From NCBI GenBank assembly GCA_003450735.1, contig DMEZ01000071.1:1-64000 (forward strand): 64,000 nucleotides of DNA. The letters are read 5' to 3'. A program made the position numbers and the translations under genes. Under the pieces are notes generated by a model. That model was given only the letters and a program-made list of their open reading frames with translations. It ran no database searches and was not told the origin of the DNA. The stretch is from Elusimicrobiota bacterium. Lineage in GTDB: Bacteria > Elusimicrobiota > Elusimicrobia > UBA1565. Positions 8,948 to 16,442 of the stretch are shown here, one piece after another; the stretch's first letter is position 1, and every line of letters starts with the position of its first letter.

Positions 8948-10044
8948 TCGTAGCGGGAGAGGAAGTCCTTACGCGCCTGCTGGAAGCGCCCTTCCTTGAT
9001 GGCCGCCCGGATCTCCCGCATCAGTCCCAGGGTGAAGTGCAGGTTGTGCAGGGTGAGCAGGCGGTAGGCCGAGAGCTCCTTGACCCGGTGCAGGTGGCAG
9101 AGGTAGGCCCGCGTGTAGCGCCGGCAGGCCGGGCACGGACAGCCCTCCTCGATGGGACGGAAGTCCTTCCGGAACTCCGCGTTCGGGATGTTCAACGCCC
9201 CCGTCCGGGTGAACACCCGGCCGTTGCGAGCGTTGCGGGTGGGCCAGACGCAGTCCATCATGTCCACCCCGCGCCCGAAGGCCTCCCAGAGGTCCTCCGC
9301 GGCCCCCATCCCCATCAGGTAGCGCGGCTTCTCCTCGGGCAGGGCGGCGGTCGAGGCCTCGAGCACCGACCAGGTCAACTCCTTGGGCTCGCCGATGGAG
9401 AAGCCCCCGAGGCAGATGCCGTCGGGCTCCAGGCCCAGCAGGTGCTTCGCGGCCTCCAGCCGCAGTTCTGGATAGAGCCCGCCTTGTAAAATCGGGAAGA
9501 ACAAGGACTTCGTCTTCTCTTTGATGAAGGCCTCTTTCGCCCTTTCGGCCCAGCGCTGGGTGCGCTTGAGCGCGTCTTGCGCCTTCTCCGGCGTGCACGG
9601 CCAGCCCACGCACTCGTCCAAGGCCGTCCAGATGTCCGAGCCGAGGCGCGCCTGCAGGCGGATGACGTTCTCGGGGGTGAAGGTGTGCTTCGAGCCGTCG
9701 TGGTGGGAGCGGAAGGTCACGCCCTCCTCGTCCACCTTCCGAAGCTCCTCCAGGCTGAACACCTGGAAGCCGCCCGAGTCGGTCAGCAGGGTCCCGCCGT
9801 AGTCCATGAACTTGTGCAGTCCGCCCGCCTCCTCGACGATCTCCGGCCCCGGGCGCAGATACAAATGATAGGAGTTGGCCAGCAAAGCCTGCGCGTCGAG
9901 CGCGGCCAAATCGTCCTGGTCCAACGCCTTCACCGAGCCCTGGGTCGCGACCGGCATGAACACCGGCGTCTCGACCTCGTTGTGGGGCGTGCGCAGGACG
10001 CCCGTGCGCGCCTTCCCGTCCCGCGAGGTCACCGAGAAGGTCAT
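8944..10044 (-). CDS. tgt: Queuine/preQ1 tRNA-guanine transglycosylase
   Basis: A 366-residue enzyme that swaps guanine-34 of GUN-anticodon tRNAs for preQ1. Visible signatures are ANSYHLYLRPG, LLTDSGGFQVFSL (catalytic Asp at residue 89), the ILQGG loop, GGFSIGEP, and MDCVWPTRNARNG, which holds the second active-site Asp. The zinc site is CPCPACRR with a later His in LLTLHN. Length matches the bacterial enzyme. It overlaps queA upstream (ATGA) and the small membrane protein downstream. Tgt and QueA act in consecutive steps of queuosine synthesis. Confidence 0.97.
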   Translation of the reverse strand: MTFSVTSRDGKARTGVLRTPHNEVETPVFMPVATQGSVKALDQDDLAALDAQALLANSYHLYLRPGPEIVEEAGGLHKFMDYGGTLLTDSGGFQVFSLEELRKVDEEGVTFRSHHDGSKHTFTPENVIRLQARLGSDIWTALDECVGWPCTPEKAQDALKRTQRWAERAKEAFIKEKTKSLFFPILQGGLYPELRLEAAKHLLGLEPDGICLGGFSIGEPKELTWSVLEASTAALPEEKPRYLMGMGAAEDLWEAFGRGVDMMDCVWPTRNARNGRVFTRTGALNIPNAEFRKDFRPIEEGCPCPACRRYTRAYLCHLHRVKELSAYRLLTLHNLHFTLGLMREIRAAIKEGRFQQARKDFLSRYE

Positions 10045-11072
10045 GCGATGAGCATCGCGTCGCCGTAGGAGAAGAGCCGGTAGCGGCGCTCGAGCGCCTC
10101 CCGGTAGGCGGCGAAGAGGCGCTCCTTCCCAGCGAAGGCGCAGGCAAGGAAGAGGGGGGTGGACATCGGCAGGTGGAAGTTCGTCAGCAGGGCGTCCACG
10201 CCCAAAAACTCGTGGCCCGGGCGGATGAAGAGGCCCGTCTCGCCTTCGAGCTTCGAGGGGTCGCGGGCCAGGGTCTCGAGGACGCGGACCGAGGTCGTCC
10301 CCACGGCGACGACGCGCTTGCCCTCGCGGCGGGCCTGGTCGAGCGCCCGGACGGCCTCGAGCGGCACCGAGTAGCGCTCCGGGAGCATGTCGTGCTGGCG
10401 GATGTCCTCGACCGTGACCGGCTTGAAGGTGCCGCGCCCCACGTGCAGGGTGAGCTCGACCGTGCGCACGCCCGCGTCGCGCAGGCGGCGGAGCAGGTCG
10501 GGGGTGAAATGCAGGCCCGCGGTCGGCGCGGCGATGGAGCCGTCCTCCTGCGCGTACACGGTCTGATAGCTCTCGATATCGGAGGGCAGGGAACCTTTCA
10601 GGCGCTTCTTGAGGATGTAGGGGGGCAGGGGCGCGGTGCCGTGCCGGGCCAGGTAGCCGCGCACGTCGGTCGTGGAGAAGCGCAGGAGGGACTCCCCGTC
10701 CTGCGCCACCGATTCCACCATCGCGTGCGTCCCGCTGTCCAAAAGGATCTTCTGCCCCGCCTTGACGCGCGAGGCCATGGCCGTCCAGCAGCCCGGGGCG
10801 AGCTCCCGGATGAGCAGGACCTCGACCTTGCCGCCCGTGGGCTTGCGCCCCTGCAGGCGCACGGGAAGCACCTTCGTGCGGTTGAGCACGAGGTGGTCGC
10901 CGGGCTTGAGCCAGCGGCCGATGTCCGAGAAGAGGGCGTGCTCGACCTTGCCCGAGGCGCGGTCGAGGACGAGCAGGCGCGAGGAGTCGCGCGGCTCGGC
11001 CGGGGCCGAGGCCACGAGCTCGTCGGGGTGCTCGAAAGCGTAGTCCTGGAGACGGAAGGTGGGGCTATTCAT
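10041..11072 (-). CDS. queA: S-adenosylmethionine:tRNA ribosyltransferase-isomerase
   Basis: A 343-residue QueA, which transfers the ribosyl part of AdoMet to preQ1-modified tRNA to make epoxyqueuosine. Family blocks are DRASGKVEHALFSDIG, LVLNRTKVLPVRLQGRK, AAPTAGLHFTPDLL, LTLHVGRGTFKPV, ERYSVP, VGTTSVRVLE and LTNFHLPMSTPLFLACAFAG. Length is typical. It overlaps spoIID upstream by eight bases and tgt downstream by four, so the three genes are tightly coupled. Confidence 0.97.
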   Translation of the reverse strand: MNSPTFRLQDYAFEHPDELVASAPAEPRDSSRLLVLDRASGKVEHALFSDIGRWLKPGDHLVLNRTKVLPVRLQGRKPTGGKVEVLLIRELAPGCWTAMASRVKAGQKILLDSGTHAMVESVAQDGESLLRFSTTDVRGYLARHGTAPLPPYILKKRLKGSLPSDIESYQTVYAQEDGSIAAPTAGLHFTPDLLRRLRDAGVRTVELTLHVGRGTFKPVTVEDIRQHDMLPERYSVPLEAVRALDQARREGKRVVAVGTTSVRVLETLARDPSKLEGETGLFIRPGHEFLGVDALLTNFHLPMSTPLFLACAFAGKERLFAAYREALERRYRLFSYGDAMLIA

Positions 11073-12222
11073 CGCGCTTGACGATCGTCGCGCCGGGGAA
11101 GTAGTGGGCGAGGATCTTCCTGTAGCTCCGTCCCTGCTCCGCCTGCGCGTAGGCGCCCCACTGGCAGAGCCCGACCCCGTGCCCGTAGCCGCGCCCGACG
11201 AACTCGTAGCCCTTCTTGCGGCGGATGATGCGCCAGATCTGGGCGCTCTTGAGCTCGGTGGGGCCCAGCCAGGTCCTCAGGTCGTTGGCTTTCACGGTCC
11301 GGGTCTTGCGCCCGCAGCGCACGCGGATGTCCTTGAGCCAGCCGGAAGCGTCCCGCTTGCCCGGGCGCAGGGCGTCGAGGCGCTCGAAGTCGAGGCCATG
11401 GTCGTTGAGCGCGCCGAGGATGTCGTCGTTGGCGAAGTACGCCGACCACTTGTAGTGGGGGGAGCGCGCGCAGTGCTTGTCCTTCACCCCGCGCAGGGGC
11501 TTCGGGGTCCCGATGCCGCCCCAGACCGCGGCGGCGGGGGCCGTGTGCCCGCCGCAGCAGGCGTGGAAGAACACGGTCAAAAGCTTGCCCTTGTAGCTCA
11601 GCACCTGGCCGGCGGTGGCCCGCACGGCCTGCTGGGCGCGCTCGGCCTCGGCGTCGAGGCCGCTGTAGATCTGGCTGCGGACGTCGTCGGTGAGGTCGTA
11701 GCCCAGCTCCGAGTACTTGCCCAGGTTGTTGAGCGCCCAGGTGCGGGCCACGACGGCCTGGGCCTTGAGGGCCTCGAGCGGCCAGTCGGGCGACATCTCC
11801 TTGGCGAGCACCCCGTAGAGGTACTCCTCGAGGCCCAGCTCGTTGACCACCGTCACCGTGCCGCCGTCCCCGGGCTTGAGGAGCATGTTGCCCCGGTAGC
11901 GCTTGTCGCCCAGCTTGACGTAGTCCTCGTGCCCGTCCGGGAGCAGGCGCACCGCCCCCGAGAGGGGGATGTCCCCGAAGTGGATGCGGCCGCTCTTGTC
12001 CGAGTGGAACTCGTAGAGCTCGCCCCTCTTGAGGGGATGCCTCTCGCCGTTGTGGAGGTCCACGGCGTGGAAGCTGCCCTCCATGCGCAAGACCACGCTG
12101 CGGGCCCGGTTGGCCAGGCCGACCTGGATGATGGAGTCGCTGACCCGTTCCACGACGGCGGGGGGCTGGGCGGAGGCGGGACCCCGGAGGAAGGCCAGGG
12201 CGAGGAGGGCCCGAGGGAGCAT
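11065..12222 (-). CDS. SpoIID/LytB-domain protein, likely peptidoglycan lytic transglycosylase
   Basis: A 385-residue exported protein with a short signal peptide (cleavage probably after ASA near residue 18). The SpoIID domain is seen in LEEYLYGVLAKEMSPDWPLE, with the Glu that is catalytic in SpoIID, in QAVVARTWAL, and in the C-terminal GYGHGVGLCQWGAYAQAEQG. In Bacillus SpoIID cleaves glycan strands during engulfment; Gram-negative relatives without sporulation are thought to remodel peptidoglycan. It lies one base after ruvB and overlaps queA, inside a DNA-repair and tRNA-modification operon. No sporulation genes are nearby, so a sporulation role is unlikely. Confidence 0.9.
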   Translation of the reverse strand: MLPRALLALAFLRGPASAQPPAVVERVSDSIIQVGLANRARSVVLRMEGSFHAVDLHNGERHPLKRGELYEFHSDKSGRIHFGDIPLSGAVRLLPDGHEDYVKLGDKRYRGNMLLKPGDGGTVTVVNELGLEEYLYGVLAKEMSPDWPLEALKAQAVVARTWALNNLGKYSELGYDLTDDVRSQIYSGLDAEAERAQQAVRATAGQVLSYKGKLLTVFFHACCGGHTAPAAAVWGGIGTPKPLRGVKDKHCARSPHYKWSAYFANDDILGALNDHGLDFERLDALRPGKRDASGWLKDIRVRCGRKTRTVKANDLRTWLGPTELKSAQIWRIIRRKKGYEFVGRGYGHGVGLCQWGAYAQAEQGRSYRKILAHYFPGATIVKRDE

Positions 12223-12223
12223 G

Positions 12224-13249
12224 CTAGAAGAGCTCGGCGGCTCTCTTGGGCTTCGGGAGCCCGAGGTGCTCGAAGGCCTTGTCCGTGGCGATGCGGCCCC
12301 TCGGGGTGTGCTGGAGGAAGCCCAGCTCGACGAGGTAGGGCTCGACGACGTCGGTGAGGGTGTCGACTTCCTCGTGGACGGCGACCGCCAGGTTCTCGAG
12401 CCCGACGGGGCCGCCGGAGAACTTCTCGCAGAGCGTGCGCAATAGGCGCCGGTCCATCGCGTCGAGCCCGATCGCGTCCACCTCGAGGGACTCGAGGGCC
12501 GAGACCGCGGCCGGATGGGTGATCACGCCCGAGCCCCGCACCTCGGCGAAGTCCCGCACCCGGCGCAGGAGGCGGTTGGCGATGCGCGGGGTGCCTCGGC
12601 TGCGGCGGGCGATCTCCTCGGCCCCCTTCGGGTCGGTCTGGATCTTGAGGATGGAGGCCGAGCGCAGGGCGATGCGGGTGAGCTCTTCGAGGGTGTAGAA
12701 GCCCAGGTGCCCGCTGATGCCGAAGCGGTCGCGCATCGGGCCGGTCAGCAGGCCCGCCCGGGTGGTCGCGCCCACGAGGGTGAAGCGGGGGATGGCCAGC
12801 TTCACGGTGGAGGCCATCGGGCCTTTCCCGGTCGAGATGTAGAAGGTGAAGTCCTCCATCACCGGGTAGAGCGACTCCTCGACCAGGCGGTTGAGGCGGT
12901 GGATCTCGTCGATGAAGAGCACGTCGCCCGGGGCGAGGTCGGTCAGGATGGCGGCGAGGTCGCCCACGCGGTCGAGGATGGGGCCCGAGGTCGTGCGCAG
13001 GTTCACGCCCATCTCGCGGGCCAGGATGGAGGCGAGCGTGGTCTTGCCCAGGCCCGGGGGGGAGTAGAAGAGGGCGTGGTCGAGCGGCTCCTTGCGCCGG
13101 CGGGCCGCCTCGATGAAGACCTTCAGGTTCTCCTTGAGCTTCTCCTGGCCGATGAACTCGCCGAGGCTCTGCGGGCGCAGGGCCGTGTCCACCCGCGCGT
13201 CCTCCTCGTTTTGCTCCGGCGCCAGGGCGGGGTTCTTCTTGGGGCTCAT
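12224..13249 (-). CDS. ruvB: Holliday junction branch migration ATPase RuvB
   Basis: A 341-residue AAA+ motor that drives branch migration with RuvA. Motifs: LRPQSLGEFIGQEKLKENL, Walker A SPPGLGKTTLAS, Walker B DVLFIDEIHRLN, sensor GATTRAGLL, arginine-finger region MRDRFG, and a C-terminal winged helix ending GFLQHTPRGRIATDKAF. The frame stays open 30 codons further upstream, but that stretch is an Arg-rich shadow of ruvA. The ATG at 13249 overlaps the ruvA stop (ATGA) and gives the normal N-terminus MSPKKNPAL, so I chose it. Confidence 0.97.
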   Translation of the reverse strand: MSPKKNPALAPEQNEEDARVDTALRPQSLGEFIGQEKLKENLKVFIEAARRRKEPLDHALFYSPPGLGKTTLASILAREMGVNLRTTSGPILDRVGDLAAILTDLAPGDVLFIDEIHRLNRLVEESLYPVMEDFTFYISTGKGPMASTVKLAIPRFTLVGATTRAGLLTGPMRDRFGISGHLGFYTLEELTRIALRSASILKIQTDPKGAEEIARRSRGTPRIANRLLRRVRDFAEVRGSGVITHPAAVSALESLEVDAIGLDAMDRRLLRTLCEKFSGGPVGLENLAVAVHEEVDTLTDVVEPYLVELGFLQHTPRGRIATDKAFEHLGLPKPKRAAELF

Positions 13250-13863
13250 AGGCGCTTGAGGGCCATCCGCAGGATCTCCTCGACGGTGGCGTCCGTGCCG
13301 GCGAGCTCGCGGGCGATGGCCTGCACGACGGGGGCGCACTCGGAGGGCTTGTAGCCGAGCGCCGAGAGGGCCTCGACGGCCTGGGAGAGCGCGCCCGTCG
13401 GCAGGCTCTCTTCGCGGACGATCTTCGAGGCGCCGGTGAAGCGCAGGTCCCCGACCCGGTCCTTGAGGCCTGCGAGCAGCTTCTCGGCGGTCTTGCGCGT
13501 GAAGCCGAACACGGCCGAGAGCACCTTCGCGTCGCCCGAGTGGACCGCGCTGCGGAAGTCCGGCAGGGAGCGGGAGGCCTTCTCCAGGTACTCGAGGGCC
13601 TTCTTGGCGCCCGTGCTGGGGACGTTCTCCTTGAGGCAGAGGAACAGCTCCTTCTCCTCGCGGGTCAGGAAGCCGTAGAGCGTCGTGCCTCCGCCGTAAA
13701 GGGGCGAGGTCTCGCAGATCTGGAGCTCGGCTTCCCCGCCGGGCTCGGGAAGGCGGGCGGCCGTCGAGGCGTTGACCAGCACCTCGTAGCCGACCCCGCC
13801 CGCCTCGATGACCGTCCGCTCGAGGGTCTTCTCCAGCACGGGGCCGCGCAGGCGCGCGATCAC
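13246..13863 (-). CDS. ruvA: Holliday junction-binding protein RuvA
   Basis: A 205-residue protein that tetramerises on the four-way junction and recruits RuvB. The OB-fold N-terminus reads MIARLRGPVLEKTLERTVIEAGGVGYEVLV. FLTREEKELFLCLK and the helix-hairpin-helix region (VLSAVFGFTRKTAEKLLAGL) follow, then a C-terminal UBA-like domain with ALSALGYKPSE. The start is GTG, overlapping the ruvC stop (GTGA). The second helix-hairpin-helix (usually GIGKKTAERL) is written GFTRKTAEKLL here, a mild divergence. Order ruvC-ruvA-ruvB is classical. Confidence 0.96.
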   Translation of the reverse strand: MIARLRGPVLEKTLERTVIEAGGVGYEVLVNASTAARLPEPGGEAELQICETSPLYGGGTTLYGFLTREEKELFLCLKENVPSTGAKKALEYLEKASRSLPDFRSAVHSGDAKVLSAVFGFTRKTAEKLLAGLKDRVGDLRFTGASKIVREESLPTGALSQAVEALSALGYKPSECAPVVQAIARELAGTDATVEEILRMALKRL

Positions 13864-14375
13864 CGGGGGCCCCCGCCGAGGCGGTCGAGCACGGTGAAGT
13901 TCTTGAGCCTCGAGCAGCGCAGGTGGCAGAGGGCGATGGCCGCCGCGTCCGCCACGTCGTCCGGGCGCAGGAGGTCCTGGAGCCCCAGGGCCGAGCGCAC
14001 CATCTTCTGCATCTGGAGCTTGTCGGCCGTCCCGGAGCCCGAGATGGCGATCTTGACCTGCTTGGGGTTGTACTCCCGGACGACCACCCCGCTCTGCGAG
14101 GCGGCCAGGAGGATGACGCCCCGGGCCTGCAGGGTCGAGCGGACCGAGTGCGCGGCCGTCAGGAAGAACATCTCCTCGACCGCCATCACGTCGGGCTTGT
14201 GCTCGGCGAGGATGCGGCGCAGGCCCTCGTGCAGCTTCTCGAGGCGGAGGGGGAGGTGTTCGCGGGGGGAGGTCTTGAGCAGGCCGCTTCCGGCCAGCTC
14301 GGCCGTCGCGGAGGCGCCCCGCACCAGGGCCCAGCCGGTGTCGGCCATCCCAGGGTCCACCCCCAGGACGGTCAT
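13860..14375 (-). CDS. ruvC: Crossover junction endodeoxyribonuclease RuvC
   Basis: A 171-residue resolvase that nicks Holliday junctions symmetrically. The RNase H-fold catalytic acids are D7 (VLGVDPG), the Glu pair E67/E68 (AVEEMFF), D140 and D143 (RPDDVADAAAIALCH). A longer open frame upstream is a shadow of yebC. The ATG at 14375 overlaps the yebC stop by four bases and gives the expected MTVLGVDPG start. Length fits the family. Confidence 0.96.
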   Translation of the reverse strand: MTVLGVDPGMADTGWALVRGASATAELAGSGLLKTSPREHLPLRLEKLHEGLRRILAEHKPDVMAVEEMFFLTAAHSVRSTLQARGVILLAASQSGVVVREYNPKQVKIAISGSGTADKLQMQKMVRSALGLQDLLRPDDVADAAAIALCHLRCSRLKNFTVLDRLGGGPR

Positions 14376-15127
14376 TTCTCGATGGCCGCCAGGATCGTGT
14401 CCGGGATGTCGAAGTTCGCGTACACGTTCGAGACGTCGTCGTGCGCCTCGAGGCCTTCCATGAGTTCGAGGATCTTCCGGGCGGTCTCCTCCGAAGCGAC
14501 GGGGACCGTGCTCTTGGGGACCATGGCGACCTCGGGGGACTCGACCGGCAGACCCTTGGCTTTGAGCCCGTCTGCGACCGCCTGGAGGGCCTGCGGCGGG
14601 GTGAAGACCTCGAACACGTCCGCGTCCTCGGACTTGATGTCGTCGGCGCCGAGCTCGAGGGCGAGTTCCATGAGGGCTTCCTCGGTGGTCTTGGACTTGG
14701 GGACGGAGAGGGTGCCCTTCTTCTCGAACTGGAAGGCCACGCAGCCGGCCTGGCCCATGTTGCCGCCGTGGTCCTCGAAGATCTTGCGGATCTCGTTGGT
14801 GGAGCGGTTGCGGTTGTCGGTCGTGCCTTCCGCGAAGACGGCGACGCCGCCCGGGGCGTAGCCCTCGAAGGTCAGCTCCTCGTAGTTGGCGCCGGGCAGC
14901 TCGCCCGTGCCCTTCTGGATGGCGCGCTTGACGTTCTCGGCCGGCATGTTGGCGGCGCGGGCGTCGTCGACGGCCTTGCGCAGGCGGGGGTTGTCGGCGG
15001 GCTTCCCGCCGCCCATCTTCGCGGCCATGGTGATCTCCCGCACGATGCGGGTCCAGACCTTGCCGCGCTTCGCGTCCGTGATGGCCTTCTTGTGCTTGAT
15101 GCCCGCCCAGTGGGAATGACCGCCCAT
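14372..15127 (-). CDS. yebC: YebC/PmpR/TACO1-family protein
   Basis: A 251-residue protein with the invariant start MGGHSHWAGIKHKKAITDAKRGK, abbreviated here as GHSHW...DAKRGK, then NPRLRKAVDDARAANMP, GTGELPGANYEE, EGYAPGGVAV and DNRNRSTNEIRKIF. Members act as DNA-binding regulators or as translation factors that relieve stalling at proline runs. It heads the ruvCAB-spoIID-queA-tgt series, a common position next to ruvC. A strong ribosome-binding site (AGGAGGAG) precedes the ATG. A TAAAAT hexamer on the minus strand at 15168-15163 could be its -10 element. Confidence 0.95.
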   Translation of the reverse strand: MGGHSHWAGIKHKKAITDAKRGKVWTRIVREITMAAKMGGGKPADNPRLRKAVDDARAANMPAENVKRAIQKGTGELPGANYEELTFEGYAPGGVAVFAEGTTDNRNRSTNEIRKIFEDHGGNMGQAGCVAFQFEKKGTLSVPKSKTTEEALMELALELGADDIKSEDADVFEVFTPPQALQAVADGLKAKGLPVESPEVAMVPKSTVPVASEETARKILELMEGLEAHDDVSNVYANFDIPDTILAAIEK

Positions 15128-15190
15128 CGGCTCCTCCTGATGAAAACCCCGGCGACCGAGGGATTTTAGCTAAATTCACGAGCTTAGTGA

Positions 15191-15196
15191 TACAAT
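15191..15196 (+). promoter_or_regulatory. Possible -10 element of the tRNA-Arg gene
   Basis: TACAAT (five of six matches to TATAAT) ends eight bases before the first base of the tRNA, the right distance for transcription to start just upstream of the acceptor stem. The -35 region is poor, so confidence is moderate. Confidence 0.45.
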
Positions 15197-15204
15197 AGGA
15201 CCAC

Positions 15205-15276
15205 GCGCCCGTAGCTCAAAGGATAGAGTAGCGGTCTTCGGAACCGCTGGTGCAGGTTCGATTCCTGCCGGGCGCA
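15205..15276 (+). tRNA. tRNA-Arg (anticodon TCG)
   Basis: The sequence folds as a full cloverleaf. The acceptor stem GCGCCCG pairs perfectly with CGGGCGC and the discriminator is A. The D-arm is GCTC/GAGT with loop AAAGGATA. The anticodon stem GCGGT/ACCGC encloses the loop CTTCGGA, with anticodon TCG after T33. The T-arm is GCAGG/CCTGC with loop TTCGATT. The 3' CCA is not encoded, since the next bases are CG. The anticodon reads CGA and, by wobble, CGG arginine codons. Confidence 0.95.
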
Positions 15277-15287
15277 CGTCTTCCTCA

Positions 15288-16442
15288 ATGGCACCTTATA
15301 AACTTCCCGTAACCCGCATGCAATCTTTTCGCAACTCCGCGCGCCTATTCTTTATTGTGCTTGCGCTGGCTTTGCCCGTTCTCGCGGGGGACGCGCCCAA
15401 GGACGCCCGGAAGGCGCTCGGGGCGAAGGCTCTGGACGCGCTCCGTTCGGCGTTGTCCCACGATGACGCGGACGTGCGGGCGCTGGCCGCCGCGCAGTGG
15501 GGCCGCATCGGGAACCCCGCGGCCGTCCCGCTGCTGGAGAAGGCTTTGAAGGACCGCAACCCCTACGTCCGGATCGCCGCCGCACGGAGCCTGCACGACC
15601 TCGGCGACGGGACCGGCCTGAGGGCGCTCGAGGAGATCGTGAGCATCGTGCCCAAGTCCGCCAAGACCGACGAGACGCTCGCTGCCGTGGAGGAGATGCG
15701 CTCCGTGGCCCGGAACAAGGTCCGGGTCGAGGCCCTGCGCGCCCTCGCGGCCATGGGAGACCCGTCCTCGCGCCCCGTCCTGGAGCGGGTGCGCCGCGAC
15801 TCCGACGGCGCCGTGCGCGACGCCTGCACCCTGGCTCTGGCGCGCCTCGGGATGGGCGGCGTCGAGGAGTTCTTCGCCGCTCTCGAGGACCCGGACCCGG
15901 AGGTGCGCTCCAAGGCCGTGCGCCTGCTGGGGGAGACCCGGAGCCCTTCCCTCATCGCCCGCCTGAAGCCCCTCGCCGACGACACGGAGTTCGCCGTGCG
16001 CGCGGCGGTCATGGAGGCGCTGGGGGACATCGGCTCCGCGGACGCGCTCCCCATCCTGGAGGACGGGCTCGCGGACCAGAACGAGCGGGTCCGCGCCAAG
16101 GCGGTCGAAGCCGCCGGCGAGATCCCCGACCGCGCCAGCGTCGCCCTTCTCGAGTCGGCCCGCAAGACGACCAACGCCCACATCGAGCTGCTCGCCCTGC
16201 GCGGGCTCGCCCGGCGCGGCGAGCCCGTGGACGCGGCGCTCGCCGAGCGGGCCCTGGGCCGGCCGGACACGGACACCCAGCTTTTGGCCATCGAGACGCT
16301 CGAGGCCGCGGGAGGGAGCCGGGCCGTGGGTGCCCTCGAGTCCGCCCTCGACGACCGCGACTTCAAGGTCCGGGTCCGGGCCGCGGCCGCGCTGATCCTC
16401 CTCCTCCGCAAGCCGGCTTCCGGCAAGGGGGACGCGCGGTGA
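15288..16442 (+). CDS. Exported HEAT-repeat protein
   Basis: Up to 384 residues. After an N-terminal signal peptide (hydrophobic core RLFFIVLALALPVLAG), the whole protein is HEAT/PBS-lyase-like repeats of about 31 residues: ALSHDDADVRALAAAQWGRI, ALKDRNPYVRIAAARSLHDL, ALEDPDPEVRSKAVRLLGE, GLADQNERVRAKAVEAAGEI and ALDDRDFKVRVRAAAALILL. Such solenoids bind proteins. An internal ATG at 15318 also gives a plausible, shorter signal peptide and may be the true start; neither has a clear ribosome-binding site. The stop overlaps the GTG of the metalloprotease gene, so it may serve that secreted enzyme as a partner or chaperone. That role is inference. Confidence 0.85.
   Translation: MAPYKLPVTRMQSFRNSARLFFIVLALALPVLAGDAPKDARKALGAKALDALRSALSHDDADVRALAAAQWGRIGNPAAVPLLEKALKDRNPYVRIAAARSLHDLGDGTGLRALEEIVSIVPKSAKTDETLAAVEEMRSVARNKVRVEALRALAAMGDPSSRPVLERVRRDSDGAVRDACTLALARLGMGGVEEFFAALEDPDPEVRSKAVRLLGETRSPSLIARLKPLADDTEFAVRAAVMEALGDIGSADALPILEDGLADQNERVRAKAVEAAGEIPDRASVALLESARKTTNAHIELLALRGLARRGEPVDAALAERALGRPDTDTQLLAIETLEAAGGSRAVGALESALDDRDFKVRVRAAAALILLLRKPASGKGDAR

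Noticed and set aside
11065..12222. SpoIID homologue as a sign of sporulation
   Set aside because: Other markers indicate a diderm without sporulation genes nearby; SpoIID/LytB domains are widespread in non-spore-formers.
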